Below the pieces are notes generated by a model, which was not told the origin of the DNA, searched no databases, and was given only the letters and a program-made list of their open reading frames with translations. Shown piece after piece: positions 32,371 to 40,138 of a stretch of 55,022 nucleotides of DNA (position 1 is its first letter; every line of letters begins with the position of its first letter). A program made the position numbers and the translations under genes. This DNA comes from a virus, in the IMG/VR virus record IMGVR_UViG_3300026382_000019, positions 1 to 55,022 of that record, one strand, 5' to 3'.

Positions 32371-32411
32371 TATGCTTCCTCTCTTTTATTTTCTAAATTA
32401 TCCCAAGCCAT

Positions 32412-32630
32412 CTAAGCCACTCTATTAAGAATTATATCTTTGTAAACTTCAATCTTATCAATTTTTTTGTATACCCATTGAGTGGGATATCCCTCAAAAT
32501 TTCTATCATAATCCCTAAAGTCTTTAGTTCTTAATGATTTTATCATGTTCTCATAAGTTTTATTACCCTTGATGCTATTTCCATTAATTCTAGTTTCAAT
32601 TAAAGCTTCTATTTTTTCAAAAGGTTTCAT
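32412..32630 (-). CDS. Hypothetical protein, 72 aa
   Basis: Basic soluble protein with phrases such as YPTQWVYKKIDKIEVYKD. It overlaps the stop of the 61-aa gene upstream by one base, so both are in one coupled transcript. No family recognised. Confidence 0.55.
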   Translation of the reverse strand: MKPFEKIEALIETRINGNSIKGNKTYENMIKSLRTKDFRDYDRNFEGYPTQWVYKKIDKIEVYKDIILNRVA

Positions 32631-32815
32631 TATACTTTTCTCTCTGCTCTAATTTCTGCCAATATTAACTCAGCTTCATCATAAGTAATGCAATCTGAAG
32701 CAAAAACTATTCCACTAATTATATCATTATCAGTTAACATATATCCAATATCACTATCACGTTTAAAGTCTAAAGCTGCATTTATATGTTTTCTTAGTTT
32801 CTTAGAAATTTTCAT
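32630..32815 (-). CDS. Hypothetical protein, 61 aa
   Basis: Small helical protein (ISKKLRKHINAALDFKRDSD, later DEAELILAEIRAE). AAGGA precedes ATG. A clear double-box promoter (32841-32873) lies 26 bases upstream, so this is the first gene of a small operon with the 72-aa and 118-aa genes. No family recognised. Confidence 0.55.
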   Translation of the reverse strand: MKISKKLRKHINAALDFKRDSDIGYMLTDNDIISGIVFASDCITYDEAELILAEIRAERKV

Positions 32816-32840
32816 TTGTTATCCTTCTTTGTTATATATA

Positions 32841-32873
32841 ATTATATCCATATATACATTAAAGTAAGCTTAA
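32841..32873 (-). promoter_or_regulatory. Non-late double-box promoter (TTAAGC-N21-TATAAT)
   Basis: TATAAT at 32846-32841, TTAAGC at 32873-32868, with an inner TTTAAT box 11 bases from TATAAT. Confidence 0.65.
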
Positions 32874-33077
32874 TTAAATAAGTAATTCCAAATTATCTTT
32901 GATGAGTTTGGCTAACCAATATTTGGTACTTTCTAACTCTCTATCACATCCACCAGTATCATAGCCTTTGGAATCTTTTGACTTCCAAGAGTTATATATT
33001 TTATGTAATTCTGCATATTTCTGAACTCTTTGTTCGAGTTCAAGCTCTTTTTTGTGCCCTCTCAAAGACCTCATCAA
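32874..33077 (-). CDS. Hypothetical helical protein, 67 aa
   Basis: Charged helical protein (KKELELEQRVQKYAELHKIY) with a Trp/Lys-rich centre. The stop abuts the TTAAGC box of the next promoter. No family recognised and only a weak ribosome site, so confidence is limited. Confidence 0.45.
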   Translation of the reverse strand: MMRSLRGHKKELELEQRVQKYAELHKIYNSWKSKDSKGYDTGGCDRELESTKYWLAKLIKDNLELLI

Positions 33078-33117
33078 AATATTTTGAATTAATGTTATCT
33101 AGCAAGGTCATTTAAAT

Positions 33118-33390
33118 CTATTTTTCTTTAAGGGGCTTTTCTACCACAAATGGATTTCCAATATCAAGACTATTAAAATAATCTGTCTGAACAGCATAAG
33201 ATATGTTTCCAACTATAAGTCCTAAAGTTATAATTATAGTTGAAATTATGGGAACAATCTGTCCAAGACCTTCTGTTCTGACTGTTATATAAATGAAAAA
33301 ACCAAAAACTATAAAGTTTACCCAAATAGGTAAAGCTGTTCCAACCATAACACCAACCACAAATAATATTCCACCTAAAATTAATTCCAT
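33118..33390 (-). CDS. Membrane protein, 90 aa
   Basis: Three predicted spans (about residues 3-35 as two, and 45-66), for example LILGGILFVVGVMVGTAL and IISTIIITLGLIVGNI, then a soluble tail. It overlaps the upstream membrane protein gene by ten bases, so the two are probably made together and may form a complex. Function unknown. Confidence 0.6.
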   Translation of the reverse strand: MELILGGILFVVGVMVGTALPIWVNFIVFGFFIYITVRTEGLGQIVPIISTIIITLGLIVGNISYAVQTDYFNSLDIGNPFVVEKPLKEK

Positions 33391-34031
33391 TTTCTATCCT
33401 TATAAAAATTCCAATTCATCAACAACCAAGTTGTGAACGCTGAGTTAATTACTAAAAATATTCCTAAAGTCCAACCTAATGGCAAGAAATATAAAGTAAC
33501 AGTACTAATTAATAAACCAATCAAGGCTCCGTCAGCCCAAGACCCATTTCTGACAATCTGAAAACGAGACATAGATTTCGGATAATGGTCAGCTATATAA
33601 TTATTAAGAGTAATTGAGTAAGCACTAATAATGGCAGTTTCAAGTAAAGCGAAAATGCTATCAGCATAAATCATAATAATAGGACTAAAGAAATATAATC
33701 CGGCACTTAAAGTATATAAAATATGCAAAATAACTGTCATTTTATATAAGCTATCCATAGAGAAAGTATGCACAAAAATCTCATTAGATTTTACGGCAAG
33801 CATATCTCCTATTTTGAATAAGGCAATAATCCAAGCTAACATAATCTGTCCTTGAAGAACAGTTAAAACAGGCAAAAGCATAGAGAAACCAAAAGCTACG
33901 ATAAAAGAATTTATAAGTCTGAATTTAGTTATCTCATCGAACTCCTTAAAAGCCCTTAATGTTTTGGGAAGATTAAAAATATTCATAGAATTAAAAAATC
34001 TTCCAAATAAAATTTTAGTTTTTCTGGTCAT
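33381..34031 (-). CDS. Polytopic membrane protein, 216 aa
   Basis: Five to six predicted spans, including LINSFIVAFGFSMLLPVL, MTVILHILYTLSAGLYF and LGIFLVINSAFTTWLL. The topology loosely recalls half of an MFS transporter, but key signatures are not seen. It overlaps genes on both sides. A phage inner-membrane protein of this size is unusual. Function unknown. Confidence 0.6.
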   Translation of the reverse strand: MTRKTKILFGRFFNSMNIFNLPKTLRAFKEFDEITKFRLINSFIVAFGFSMLLPVLTVLQGQIMLAWIIALFKIGDMLAVKSNEIFVHTFSMDSLYKMTVILHILYTLSAGLYFFSPIIMIYADSIFALLETAIISAYSITLNNYIADHYPKSMSRFQIVRNGSWADGALIGLLISTVTLYFLPLGWTLGIFLVINSAFTTWLLMNWNFYKDRKWN

Positions 34032-34305
34032 TATATTCCTTTATATCAGCCTTAATATATTTTTTTGTTTTCTGAATCTTTTCTCTAAATATAACAGCTT
34101 GTGAATAAATAAAAGTTTTAGGAAAGATTTCTTTCAAAGCGCTGTTAGAATTTGTACGATTCCTATATTCAGAAACAACAATACTAATTCCTCCTTGTAG
34201 CAAAAATCCTTTTCTAAGGGCGTCATTTACTTTCTCTTGTAAATCATAAGCACTCTCAGCAGATAAAATATCATATATTGTTCTATATTCCATCACACCC
34301 GCCAT
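34015..34305 (-). CDS. Hypothetical protein, 96 aa
   Basis: Soluble, basic at the C-terminus (KIQKTKKYIKADIKEYND), with a central beta/alpha part. It overlaps the membrane protein gene by 17 bases and the upstream Cys-rich gene by 23 bases, so all three are translationally linked. No family recognised. Confidence 0.55.
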   Translation of the reverse strand: MAGVMEYRTIYDILSAESAYDLQEKVNDALRKGFLLQGGISIVVSEYRNRTNSNSALKEIFPKTFIYSQAVIFREKIQKTKKYIKADIKEYNDQKN

Positions 34306-34621
34306 GAAGAGGACAATTACAGTTAATTATTTTCTCATAACCAAATCTTTCATTATTATCCATAACAGGACAAGAACAGTTTTGAAATTTAAATGTCCAA
34401 GTATGATATAAAGGGTCTTTATCAAAATTCCAATTTTCTTGAAGTCGAAATTCTAAATCTTTCATTTTCTTAGCATAATACTTCCCTGTCTCTTTAATGT
34501 TTTTGTCAGATTTCTCTTCATCAAAAAGTCTTTCTAATTCTTTATATAGTCTATCTAGGTTTTTTCTTTGTTCTTCTGTGATTTTTTGTTTTTCTGCCAA
34601 TGTCTCATTTAAAATAGCCAT
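34283..34621 (-). CDS. Coiled-coil protein with Cys-rich C-terminus, 112 aa
   Basis: Residues 5-60 are a charged coiled coil (EKQKITEEQRKNLDRLYKE). The C-terminus has six Cys and one His in the pattern NCSCP ... NCNCPLHGGC, likely a zinc site. AAAGGA precedes ATG. First gene of the overlapping set ending in two membrane proteins. Function unknown. Confidence 0.6.
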   Translation of the reverse strand: MAILNETLAEKQKITEEQRKNLDRLYKELERLFDEEKSDKNIKETGKYYAKKMKDLEFRLQENWNFDKDPLYHTWTFKFQNCSCPVMDNNERFGYEKIINCNCPLHGGCDGI

Positions 34622-34837
34622 TTTCTATCCTTTAATTTTTTACTAAAATGTCATAATAAATATCAAATATTTCTGAGACATCTTCTTTGTCTAATTCTGT
34701 TGTAGAATTTTCTGAATCTGTATATATTAAAATAAGCTTAATTATTCGCCAAATTCCTCTTTTAATTTTAAATATTTAATTCTTCTTTTTTCCTTCTCTG
34801 TTATTATATCTTATGTCACGCAATTAAGTTTTTCATC
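34622..34837. other. Intergenic leader with promoter-like boxes
   Basis: About 216 bases between the RNA ligase stop and the Cys-rich gene. The minus strand shows TATAAT near 34810 preceded by CTTAAT, and TTAAGC near 34740 followed by AT-rich sequence. A 47-codon open frame reads on the minus strand (ends EIFDIYYDILVKN) but has no start codon. No complete gene is seen. Confidence 0.4.
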
Positions 34838-36022
34838 CTATAATCCTTCGATGTATTCTTTTGCTTTTCCTAAACTATTTGTATATTTATTCATATATGC
34901 TCTTACCTGTACTTCAGCAACCTGATTAACATCTCTGAAAGATGTGTTTAAAGATTTCATAACATATCCAAATAATGGCTCCTTGGAATATTTAAGAGCA
35001 AATTCTTTTCTATTTTCAGAAAATTCATTGAAATATTTTCCTCGTAGGCCTTTGAAAACATTGATTAAATGATTGAAATTATGAACAATTTTTCTATCCA
35101 TTTCAATCATTTTATCTTTTTTCTCGCCTGGCACTAATTGAGCAATAACATCATCCATATTTCCATCTAGGATTGTTTGTATTAACAGATTTTCTCTGAA
35201 AGCATCTGGGCCAATAATTCCATGCAACTGAATATAATGATCCGTTTTGATCTTTGCCATTTGACCATCCTCAAAAGTTACAACCCAGCCTTCAATATTT
35301 TCTTGAGAGGTTTTTTTATAATATAGCAAAGTATCCAAAACTGTATGTGCACCAACCTCTTTTCCTTTCTCCAATAGATCATCAATATCAAAAACTTTTG
35401 CTTGATTAACACACATAACCATTGAATACCATTTCAAATCCTTTTCTGACATATAGGTACCATCTTCATTTCTAATTTGGAGCAAAACCAATTCAGTTTT
35501 TTGATATTCAAGAACGATTTGGTTTTCTGGTGATACCAGTTCAAACACAGGAGTTTTTCCTTTTGATAGCAAATAATCAACTTCCTCTTTCATTATTGAT
35601 TTTCTGTCAAAAAATTCTTGTGCCATTTTAGCTTGATCAGATTCAAATGATGTTTTAGATTTTGCTCTTATTGAACCATTCGGGAATTTAACGAAGGAGA
35701 TTATCGAACCATCCTCCTTGTTTTGTACTCTTGTTATTTTTTTGTTGTCTAGGTCTTCAGGCATCCACCCTTCAGTTTGTGAATAATTGAAGAATTTTTG
35801 AAGCAAAAGATTTCTTTCCCATTCCCCAGTTTCAGGATTTTCGACAAATGTTAAACCACGAAGCTCAAATGCTTCATCATCAACAAAATCACCAATTGAT
35901 GCAAGACGATAATCATAGATTGCAACATTAAAGCCTTCTACTACTCTATCAGCTCTCAAAAAAGCATCGTTTCTCGCAACAACAGCGTCACATTCTTCTT
36001 TTGTTTTTAAGTAATATTTCAT
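34838..36022 (-). CDS. rnlA: RNA ligase, Rnl1 family
   Basis: ATP-dependent RNA ligase that seals healed RNA ends, classically cleaved tRNA in T4. The nucleotidyl-transfer motif NKEDGSIIS puts the reactive Lys at residue 102 (Lys99 in T4 Rnl1), preceded by ELRGLTF and LLQKFFNYSQTEGW, as in the family. Downstream motifs PVFELVSPENQIV and EGWVVTFEDGQMAKIK are also present. Length 394 versus 374 in T4. A promoter TATAAT at 36056-36051 lies 30 bases upstream. Works with HD-Pnk. Confidence 0.92.
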   Translation of the reverse strand: MKYYLKTKEECDAVVARNDAFLRADRVVEGFNVAIYDYRLASIGDFVDDEAFELRGLTFVENPETGEWERNLLLQKFFNYSQTEGWMPEDLDNKKITRVQNKEDGSIISFVKFPNGSIRAKSKTSFESDQAKMAQEFFDRKSIMKEEVDYLLSKGKTPVFELVSPENQIVLEYQKTELVLLQIRNEDGTYMSEKDLKWYSMVMCVNQAKVFDIDDLLEKGKEVGAHTVLDTLLYYKKTSQENIEGWVVTFEDGQMAKIKTDHYIQLHGIIGPDAFRENLLIQTILDGNMDDVIAQLVPGEKKDKMIEMDRKIVHNFNHLINVFKGLRGKYFNEFSENRKEFALKYSKEPLFGYVMKSLNTSFRDVNQVAEVQVRAYMNKYTNSLGKAKEYIEGL

Positions 36023-36050
36023 TTATTTTCCTTTATCTCTTTATGTTATA

Positions 36051-36082
36051 ATTATAACAGGTTAATATTGAACTTAGTTTAA
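36051..36082 (-). promoter_or_regulatory. Non-late promoter of RNA ligase
   Basis: TATAAT at 36056-36051 within TATAATTATA, with TTAAAC 20 bases upstream (36082-36077) and a TTCAAT inner box. Confidence 0.55.
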
Positions 36083-36135
36083 TATTATGTGTTCAATAAC
36101 TTTATTATGAGTATTAAATACTTGTGCTCATATTA

Positions 36136-36546
36136 TTACCACCCATGTTCTCTCATCCATCTTTCATTTTTTTCTTTAACATGATCCAAATATTTGCTAT
36201 ATTCGGGAGGCGTCATATCGTAATATGCTTCATCTTCTCCTGCTTCATCGCTATCATAATAAGCATAGTTTGATACTTTTTTTAATCTTTCAATTTCTCT
36301 TTCTTCTTCAACTATTTTATAGTGCTCTTTACAAGTCATACTATCAATTCTTTTATTCTTTTTTATAGGTTCTTCATCCGTTATTTTGTGACACTCTTTA
36401 CAGGTCATACCATCAATTCTTTTATTCTTTTTTATAGGTTCTTTATGTGGTATTATAATTTCTTCATCTGCAGTAATAATTTTTATGCCGGTTGTGTTCA
36501 TCCCTTTAGATTTTAATAATTCTGTTATTTCTTTAATCCTAGTCAT
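36136..36546 (-). CDS. Hypothetical protein with tandem Cys/Lys repeats, 136 aa
   Basis: Residues 34-80 hold two copies of a 23-residue unit (EEPIKKNKRID then SMTCKExxKI). The matching DNA repeats have a 69-base period. The second copy has lost one Cys (CKEH for CKEC). The C-terminus is acidic, then ends REHGW. No family recognised. Recent tandem duplication is clear from the near-identical DNA. Confidence 0.6.
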   Translation of the reverse strand: MTRIKEITELLKSKGMNTTGIKIITADEEIIIPHKEPIKKNKRIDGMTCKECHKITDEEPIKKNKRIDSMTCKEHYKIVEEEREIERLKKVSNYAYYDSDEAGEDEAYYDMTPPEYSKYLDHVKEKNERWMREHGW

Positions 36547-36600
36547 TTTTATCCTTTAAACTTTATTTAGAGTATTCATGATTTTTCCTCTAGTATCTTA

Positions 36601-37146
36601 TCAATCGTTTTGATATTTTCCAGGCCATATTGGGATTGTTTTTATTCTTATGACTTTTTCTTTTCTTTTTGTTTTTAAATTTATTAAAGCATTTGTTCTT
36701 GCGCTAAATTTATCTTTATTTGCTTCTTGTTCTAATTTTGCCAATGTTATATTACTTCCATCTGGTAAAAAATATGGGTCAAATCCATATCCTTTATCTT
36801 TACTTTCAGGAATTATAATTCCATTTACTATTCCTTTGTAAATTTCTATTTTATTTCCTGTATTATATCCTAACATAACTTGCCAAGAAGCTTTAATAGT
36901 ATTTCCTTTTGGTAATTTTTTTAATTCTTGGATTTTCCATTTAATATCAACAATTTCTTCATCTTCAATAATTAAAATAGTATCTTCGACTACGGTTCCT
37001 TTTCCTGCTTCAAGTGATTTATAAATTATAACTTCTTCGGGGGTTCCTTGAACTTCTTTTAAATCTAATCCTTTTAATATTTCCATTTCGGGTAAGATTC
37101 TTTGAAATTCTTTAAGTTTTGTTTCATTTGATGACACTAATTTCAT
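36601..37146 (-). CDS. Ham1/RdgB-like non-canonical NTP pyrophosphatase, 181 aa
   Basis: Family signatures in order: LVSSNETKLKEF at the N-terminus (substrate loop), a central VVEDT segment, then GYGFDPYFLPDG and KDKFSARTNAL near the C-terminus. The family hydrolyses ITP/XTP and dITP to keep them out of nucleic acids. In a phage it could clean the nucleotide pool or protect a specific composition. A double-box promoter (37175-37207) lies upstream. Confidence 0.82.
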   Translation of the reverse strand: MKLVSSNETKLKEFQRILPEMEILKGLDLKEVQGTPEEVIIYKSLEAGKGTVVEDTILIIEDEEIVDIKWKIQELKKLPKGNTIKASWQVMLGYNTGNKIEIYKGIVNGIIIPESKDKGYGFDPYFLPDGSNITLAKLEQEANKDKFSARTNALINLKTKRKEKVIRIKTIPIWPGKYQND

Positions 37147-37174
37147 TTATTATCCTTTTGTTTCTTATGTAATA

Positions 37175-37207
37175 ATTATAACATAAAGATACTTAGAATA
37201 ATCTTAA
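37175..37207 (-). promoter_or_regulatory. Non-late double-box promoter (TTAAGA-N21-TATAAT)
   Basis: TATAAT at 37180-37175, TTAAGA at 37207-37202, inner TCTAAG 11 bases from TATAAT. Confidence 0.6.
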
Positions 37208-37399
37208 CTAATACTCAGATCCTTTCTTGAATATAACCATTTCCTCTTTATTATCTCTCCAGTATCTCATCACTTCTTTAACGGAAAAGCTCAATAGTTC
37301 TGTATCGCCACACCCATTAACATCTAAAGTTCCCACATCAATATTGCCATGTTCTTTTTTGATTGCTTTAAGCTTTTTAATCATATCTTTAATTTTCAT
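37208..37399 (-). CDS. Hypothetical protein, 63 aa
   Basis: Small alpha/beta protein (MIKKLKAIKKEHGNIDVGTL then VMRYWRDNKEEMVIFKKG). The N-terminal helix-strand resembles short phage proteins of unknown role. It overlaps the upstream gene by four bases (ATGA). No family recognised. Confidence 0.55.
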   Translation of the reverse strand: MKIKDMIKKLKAIKKEHGNIDVGTLDVNGCGDTELLSFSVKEVMRYWRDNKEEMVIFKKGSEY

Positions 37400-37827
37400 A
37401 TATAAACCTTTTCATTATTTTTCTGTAATTGGATATATTCTTTAATAGGAGTCTTTTTTCTTCTTTTCAGAAATTTTTCAAATAATTTATCTACCAATTT
37501 TTCATGTTCAATGGCTTCTTTGTTATTTTTCTTATAAATCTTTTCATACAATTCTTCGAAGGCATCCATTATAAGGATATATTCTCTATCGTCTGAGATA
37601 TTTTTTATTTGGGTTTCATTATAATCAGGTGATAGATTTATTATTATTTCTCTTTCCCCTATTCTTGCTGTAAAATATGTAGCTTCTTTATTGACATATA
37701 ATTGCATACCATTAATATCTTCGATTAAGCCTGACTCCTTGGTTTTGACTATTTCTTTTCTTATAAAAGAAGCTAGTTTCAGAAAAGGCTTTTTAAAATC
37801 TTTTTCTGTATAACTACTCATATTCAA
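37396..37827 (-). CDS. Hypothetical protein, 143 aa
   Basis: Soluble alpha/beta protein with a beta section (MQLYVNKEATYFTARIGEREI) and a basic C-terminus. It overlaps neighbours on both sides by four bases, in one coupled transcript with the tyrosine phosphatase. No family recognised. Confidence 0.55.
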   Translation of the reverse strand: MNMSSYTEKDFKKPFLKLASFIRKEIVKTKESGLIEDINGMQLYVNKEATYFTARIGEREIIINLSPDYNETQIKNISDDREYILIMDAFEELYEKIYKKNNKEAIEHEKLVDKLFEKFLKRRKKTPIKEYIQLQKNNEKVYI

Positions 37828-38294
37828 TTTCCCATTATTTTATCAAATACAGTCCAATTTGGTGAATATCGTGAATGCTCTTTAACAGCACTATATCCTG
37901 TTTTATATGCATAGACATCGCCGTCAAAATTAACAATACATTCAACAGCACAAGCAACACCAGCACTTCTACTTTGCCCTGCCATACAATGAACTAAGAA
38001 GTTTCTATCTTTATTTCTTTCAATAAATTTTCTTATAAATTTTCCTTGTTCATCAGTAATAGGTGTGTATTTTCCTATTGCTTCTTCAATATCCCAAAAT
38101 CTTATTTCAAGAGTTTCATCGTAACTTCTCATAACCATTTTATTGTGAAATTCAATATCTGGATCATGGATACAGATTATGGCAGTATTACCTGGAATTA
38201 GCCCTTCGTTATGCAACAATAAAAATTCTTGCCTTGATACTATTCCTTGGAACAGATCATTTTTTAGATAATTTTTCAATTTGAGTGTTGTCAT
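37824..38294 (-). CDS. Dual-specificity/tyrosine protein phosphatase, 156 aa
   Basis: Cys-phosphatase signature VHCMAGQSRSAG with catalytic Cys103 and Arg109 (HCx5R). A general-acid Asp is likely in the FWDIEEA segment at about residue 68. The size fits a minimal dual-specificity phosphatase. Its start is coupled to the interrupted gene upstream (one-base overlap). It could act on host or phage phosphotyrosine, or on RNA 5' ends as some relatives do. Cytoplasmic. Confidence 0.85.
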   Translation of the reverse strand: MTTLKLKNYLKNDLFQGIVSRQEFLLLHNEGLIPGNTAIICIHDPDIEFHNKMVMRSYDETLEIRFWDIEEAIGKYTPITDEQGKFIRKFIERNKDRNFLVHCMAGQSRSAGVACAVECIVNFDGDVYAYKTGYSAVKEHSRYSPNWTVFDKIMGN

Positions 38295-38551
38295 TATATT
38301 TTGGTTCCTTTAAAATATTTCTTAAATACCCACATCTCGGCATCATCCTTTGATTTAAAAATGTATTTTTCATTGCAATCCCCATAATACATATCTCCTG
38401 ATACATCATACAATACTTCTTTATCTATAAATATAACTCAACTAATACTACCAGATACAATTCTAATACTCTCTAATGTGGCTTTACTAGACCATGGGAG
38501 AACAACTAGATATACCTTATCTTTTATGTTAAATTTTGAATTATTTTTCAT
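38294..38551 (-). pseudogene. Gene interrupted by an in-frame TGA (84 sense codons)
   Basis: Frame starts at an ATG overlapping the stop of the 79-aa gene (ATGA) and ends with a stop overlapping the start of the phosphatase gene. It encodes KVYLVVLPWSSKATLES ... GSIS, then TGA at 38440-38438 (codon 38), then VIFIDKEVLYDVSGDMYYGD to the end. Both halves look like one protein. TGA is used as a normal stop elsewhere here. A recent nonsense mutation, read-through or a sequencing error are all possible. Confidence 0.65.
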
Positions 38552-38787
38552 GATATAATATCTTCCATATTAATAGTCAAAGTATTTCTTGACATTCTTC
38601 TTGACTGAGCCAATGACATATAAGGTCTAAGTTCTTTTGCAGATTTAGCAATGTATTTTTCTAAAATCATTTGTGCGTTTACTGCAGGTAATTCTGAACC
38701 AGTTTCTAATGCTTTTAGTAATGCTCTTTTAAAATCAACTAACTCTGTTCTCATTGCTATGATTGTTTCTGTATTTACTGTTCTCAT
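38548..38787 (-). CDS. Hypothetical helical protein, 79 aa
   Basis: Mostly helical (MRTELVDFKRALLKALETG, then MILEKYIAKSAKELRP), with a basic patch SRRMSR. Clear double-box promoter 28-60 bases upstream makes it the first gene of the operon leading to the tyrosine phosphatase. No family recognised. Confidence 0.6.
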   Translation of the reverse strand: MRTVNTETIIAMRTELVDFKRALLKALETGSELPAVNAQMILEKYIAKSAKELRPYMSLAQSRRMSRNTLTINMEDIIS

Positions 38788-38815
38788 TTTCTAGCCTTTA
38801 TGTTTTTGTTATATA

Positions 38816-38848
38816 ATTATAACCAGTATATCATTAAAGCCTGCTTAA
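38816..38848 (-). promoter_or_regulatory. Non-late double-box promoter (TTAAGC-N21-TATAAT)
   Basis: TATAAT at 38821-38816, TTAAGC at 38848-38843, inner TTTAAT box 11 bases from TATAAT. Confidence 0.65.
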
Positions 38849-38864
38849 ATTGATCCAAAATGGC

Positions 38865-40103
38865 CTATTCTGCTGCCATTTTGGGATCTGATTTTTTATC
38901 CCTAAATTTATTATATGAGTATGTGATATTCACTGACTCATTTTGAAACTCATCTATATTAAACATATAATCCATCATGATATTTTCCATAACATTTCTC
39001 AGACCCCTAGCACCAGTCTTTTTCGTGAGAGCAATCTCAGCAATCTCATTGATTGCTTTCTCATCAAAATTTAGACTAACATCAGAGAGGTTAAATAATG
39101 TTTTATATTGTTCGATAATGCTATCGCTAGGTTCAGTCATAATCCTTTTCATTGCATCTTTATCAATTTCATGCAATTCTACGATACCTGAAAATCGTCC
39201 TATGAACTCAGGAATCAGGCCAAAATTTATCAAATCTTCTGTGTCCGGAACTTCCTTGATCTCAGTCTGAACAGTACCTAGAGCAGACATTTTCACACCC
39301 GGAGTATCCTTCAGTCCAACAAAAGCACCACCGGCAATGAACAGAATGTCCTTAGTGTTAATCTCCACTGCTTGACCAGATTTTCTATTTTTTCCTGAAC
39401 CTTCAGGATAAAATTTAACAATGTCACCTTCTAAAATTTTCAAGAGTTCTTGCTGAACAGCCTTTCCTGAAACGTCCTTGTTGTTCGTTCCGCCAGTGCT
39501 TGCTCTGTTTTTGTCGATTTCGTCCAAAAAGATTATGCCTTTTTCGGCTTTCTGGACGTTTTCTCCTGAATCCTTCCATAATCGTTCAAGGACTGATGAT
39601 ACATCCTCTCCAATGTATCCTGCTGCGGTGAGTGATGTTGTGTTTACAATTGCTAACGGAATATCCAAATGTTTCGCGATTGTCTCTGCAAGGTACGTTT
39701 TTCCTGAACCTGTTGGCCCGATAAACAGAATATTGGATTTGTCTATTTTTAGGTCTGGATTTTTTGTTCTCTGAATATGATTGTATATAGCAACCGATAG
39801 CACTTTTTTTGCTTCATGCTGTCCGACAACATATTCATCCAGAATTGCCTTATAATCCTTAGGCATTGTTGGTTTTTCGGGACCATTAGGCTTGATTGAT
39901 GCTTCAAGTTCCTCTGACGCTTCTTTCATTGATATATTTCTAGGTTTTATGAATTCTGCTTGGTCTTGCAAAAATATCAAATATAATGCTGTTTCGGCAC
40001 ATGACTTACATATGTTAGTATTGTCGCCCTTGATAACTCTATTTTCTTCTGAATCTTTTGTCGAACAAAAGCTACATGTCAATTCTTGGTCTTTATCTTG
40101 CAT
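38865..40103 (-). CDS. clpX: ClpX-like AAA+ unfoldase without IGF loop
   Basis: Full ClpX layout: zinc-binding domain with Cys10, Cys13, Cys32 and Cys35; Walker A IGPTGSGKT (128-136); pore loop GYIG (162-165); Walker B IIFLDEIDK; sensor-2 GARGLR. Length 412 versus about 424 in bacteria. The loop between GGAFVGLKD and GLIPEF, which in bacterial ClpX carries the ClpP-docking Ile-Gly-Phe, reads KMSALGTVQTEI and lacks IGF. The RKH substrate loop is also altered (GSGKNRKSG). It may therefore unfold or remodel proteins without ClpP, or compete with host ClpX. Driven by its own non-late promoter at 40139-40160. Confidence 0.92.
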   Translation of the reverse strand: MQDKDQELTCSFCSTKDSEENRVIKGDNTNICKSCAETALYLIFLQDQAEFIKPRNISMKEASEELEASIKPNGPEKPTMPKDYKAILDEYVVGQHEAKKVLSVAIYNHIQRTKNPDLKIDKSNILFIGPTGSGKTYLAETIAKHLDIPLAIVNTTSLTAAGYIGEDVSSVLERLWKDSGENVQKAEKGIIFLDEIDKNRASTGGTNNKDVSGKAVQQELLKILEGDIVKFYPEGSGKNRKSGQAVEINTKDILFIAGGAFVGLKDTPGVKMSALGTVQTEIKEVPDTEDLINFGLIPEFIGRFSGIVELHEIDKDAMKRIMTEPSDSIIEQYKTLFNLSDVSLNFDEKAINEIAEIALTKKTGARGLRNVMENIMMDYMFNIDEFQNESVNITYSYNKFRDKKSDPKMAAE

Positions 40104-40138
40104 ATCTAATAATCCTTGTTTTTATGTTTCTTGGTACT

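Noticed and set aside
34622-34837. Start-less 47-codon frame
   Set aside because: No ATG, GTG or TTG start in frame; recorded only as intergenic content.
38426-38433. TATAAATA on the plus strand
   Set aside because: Lies inside the interrupted minus-strand gene with no plus-strand gene downstream; likely chance in AT-rich DNA.
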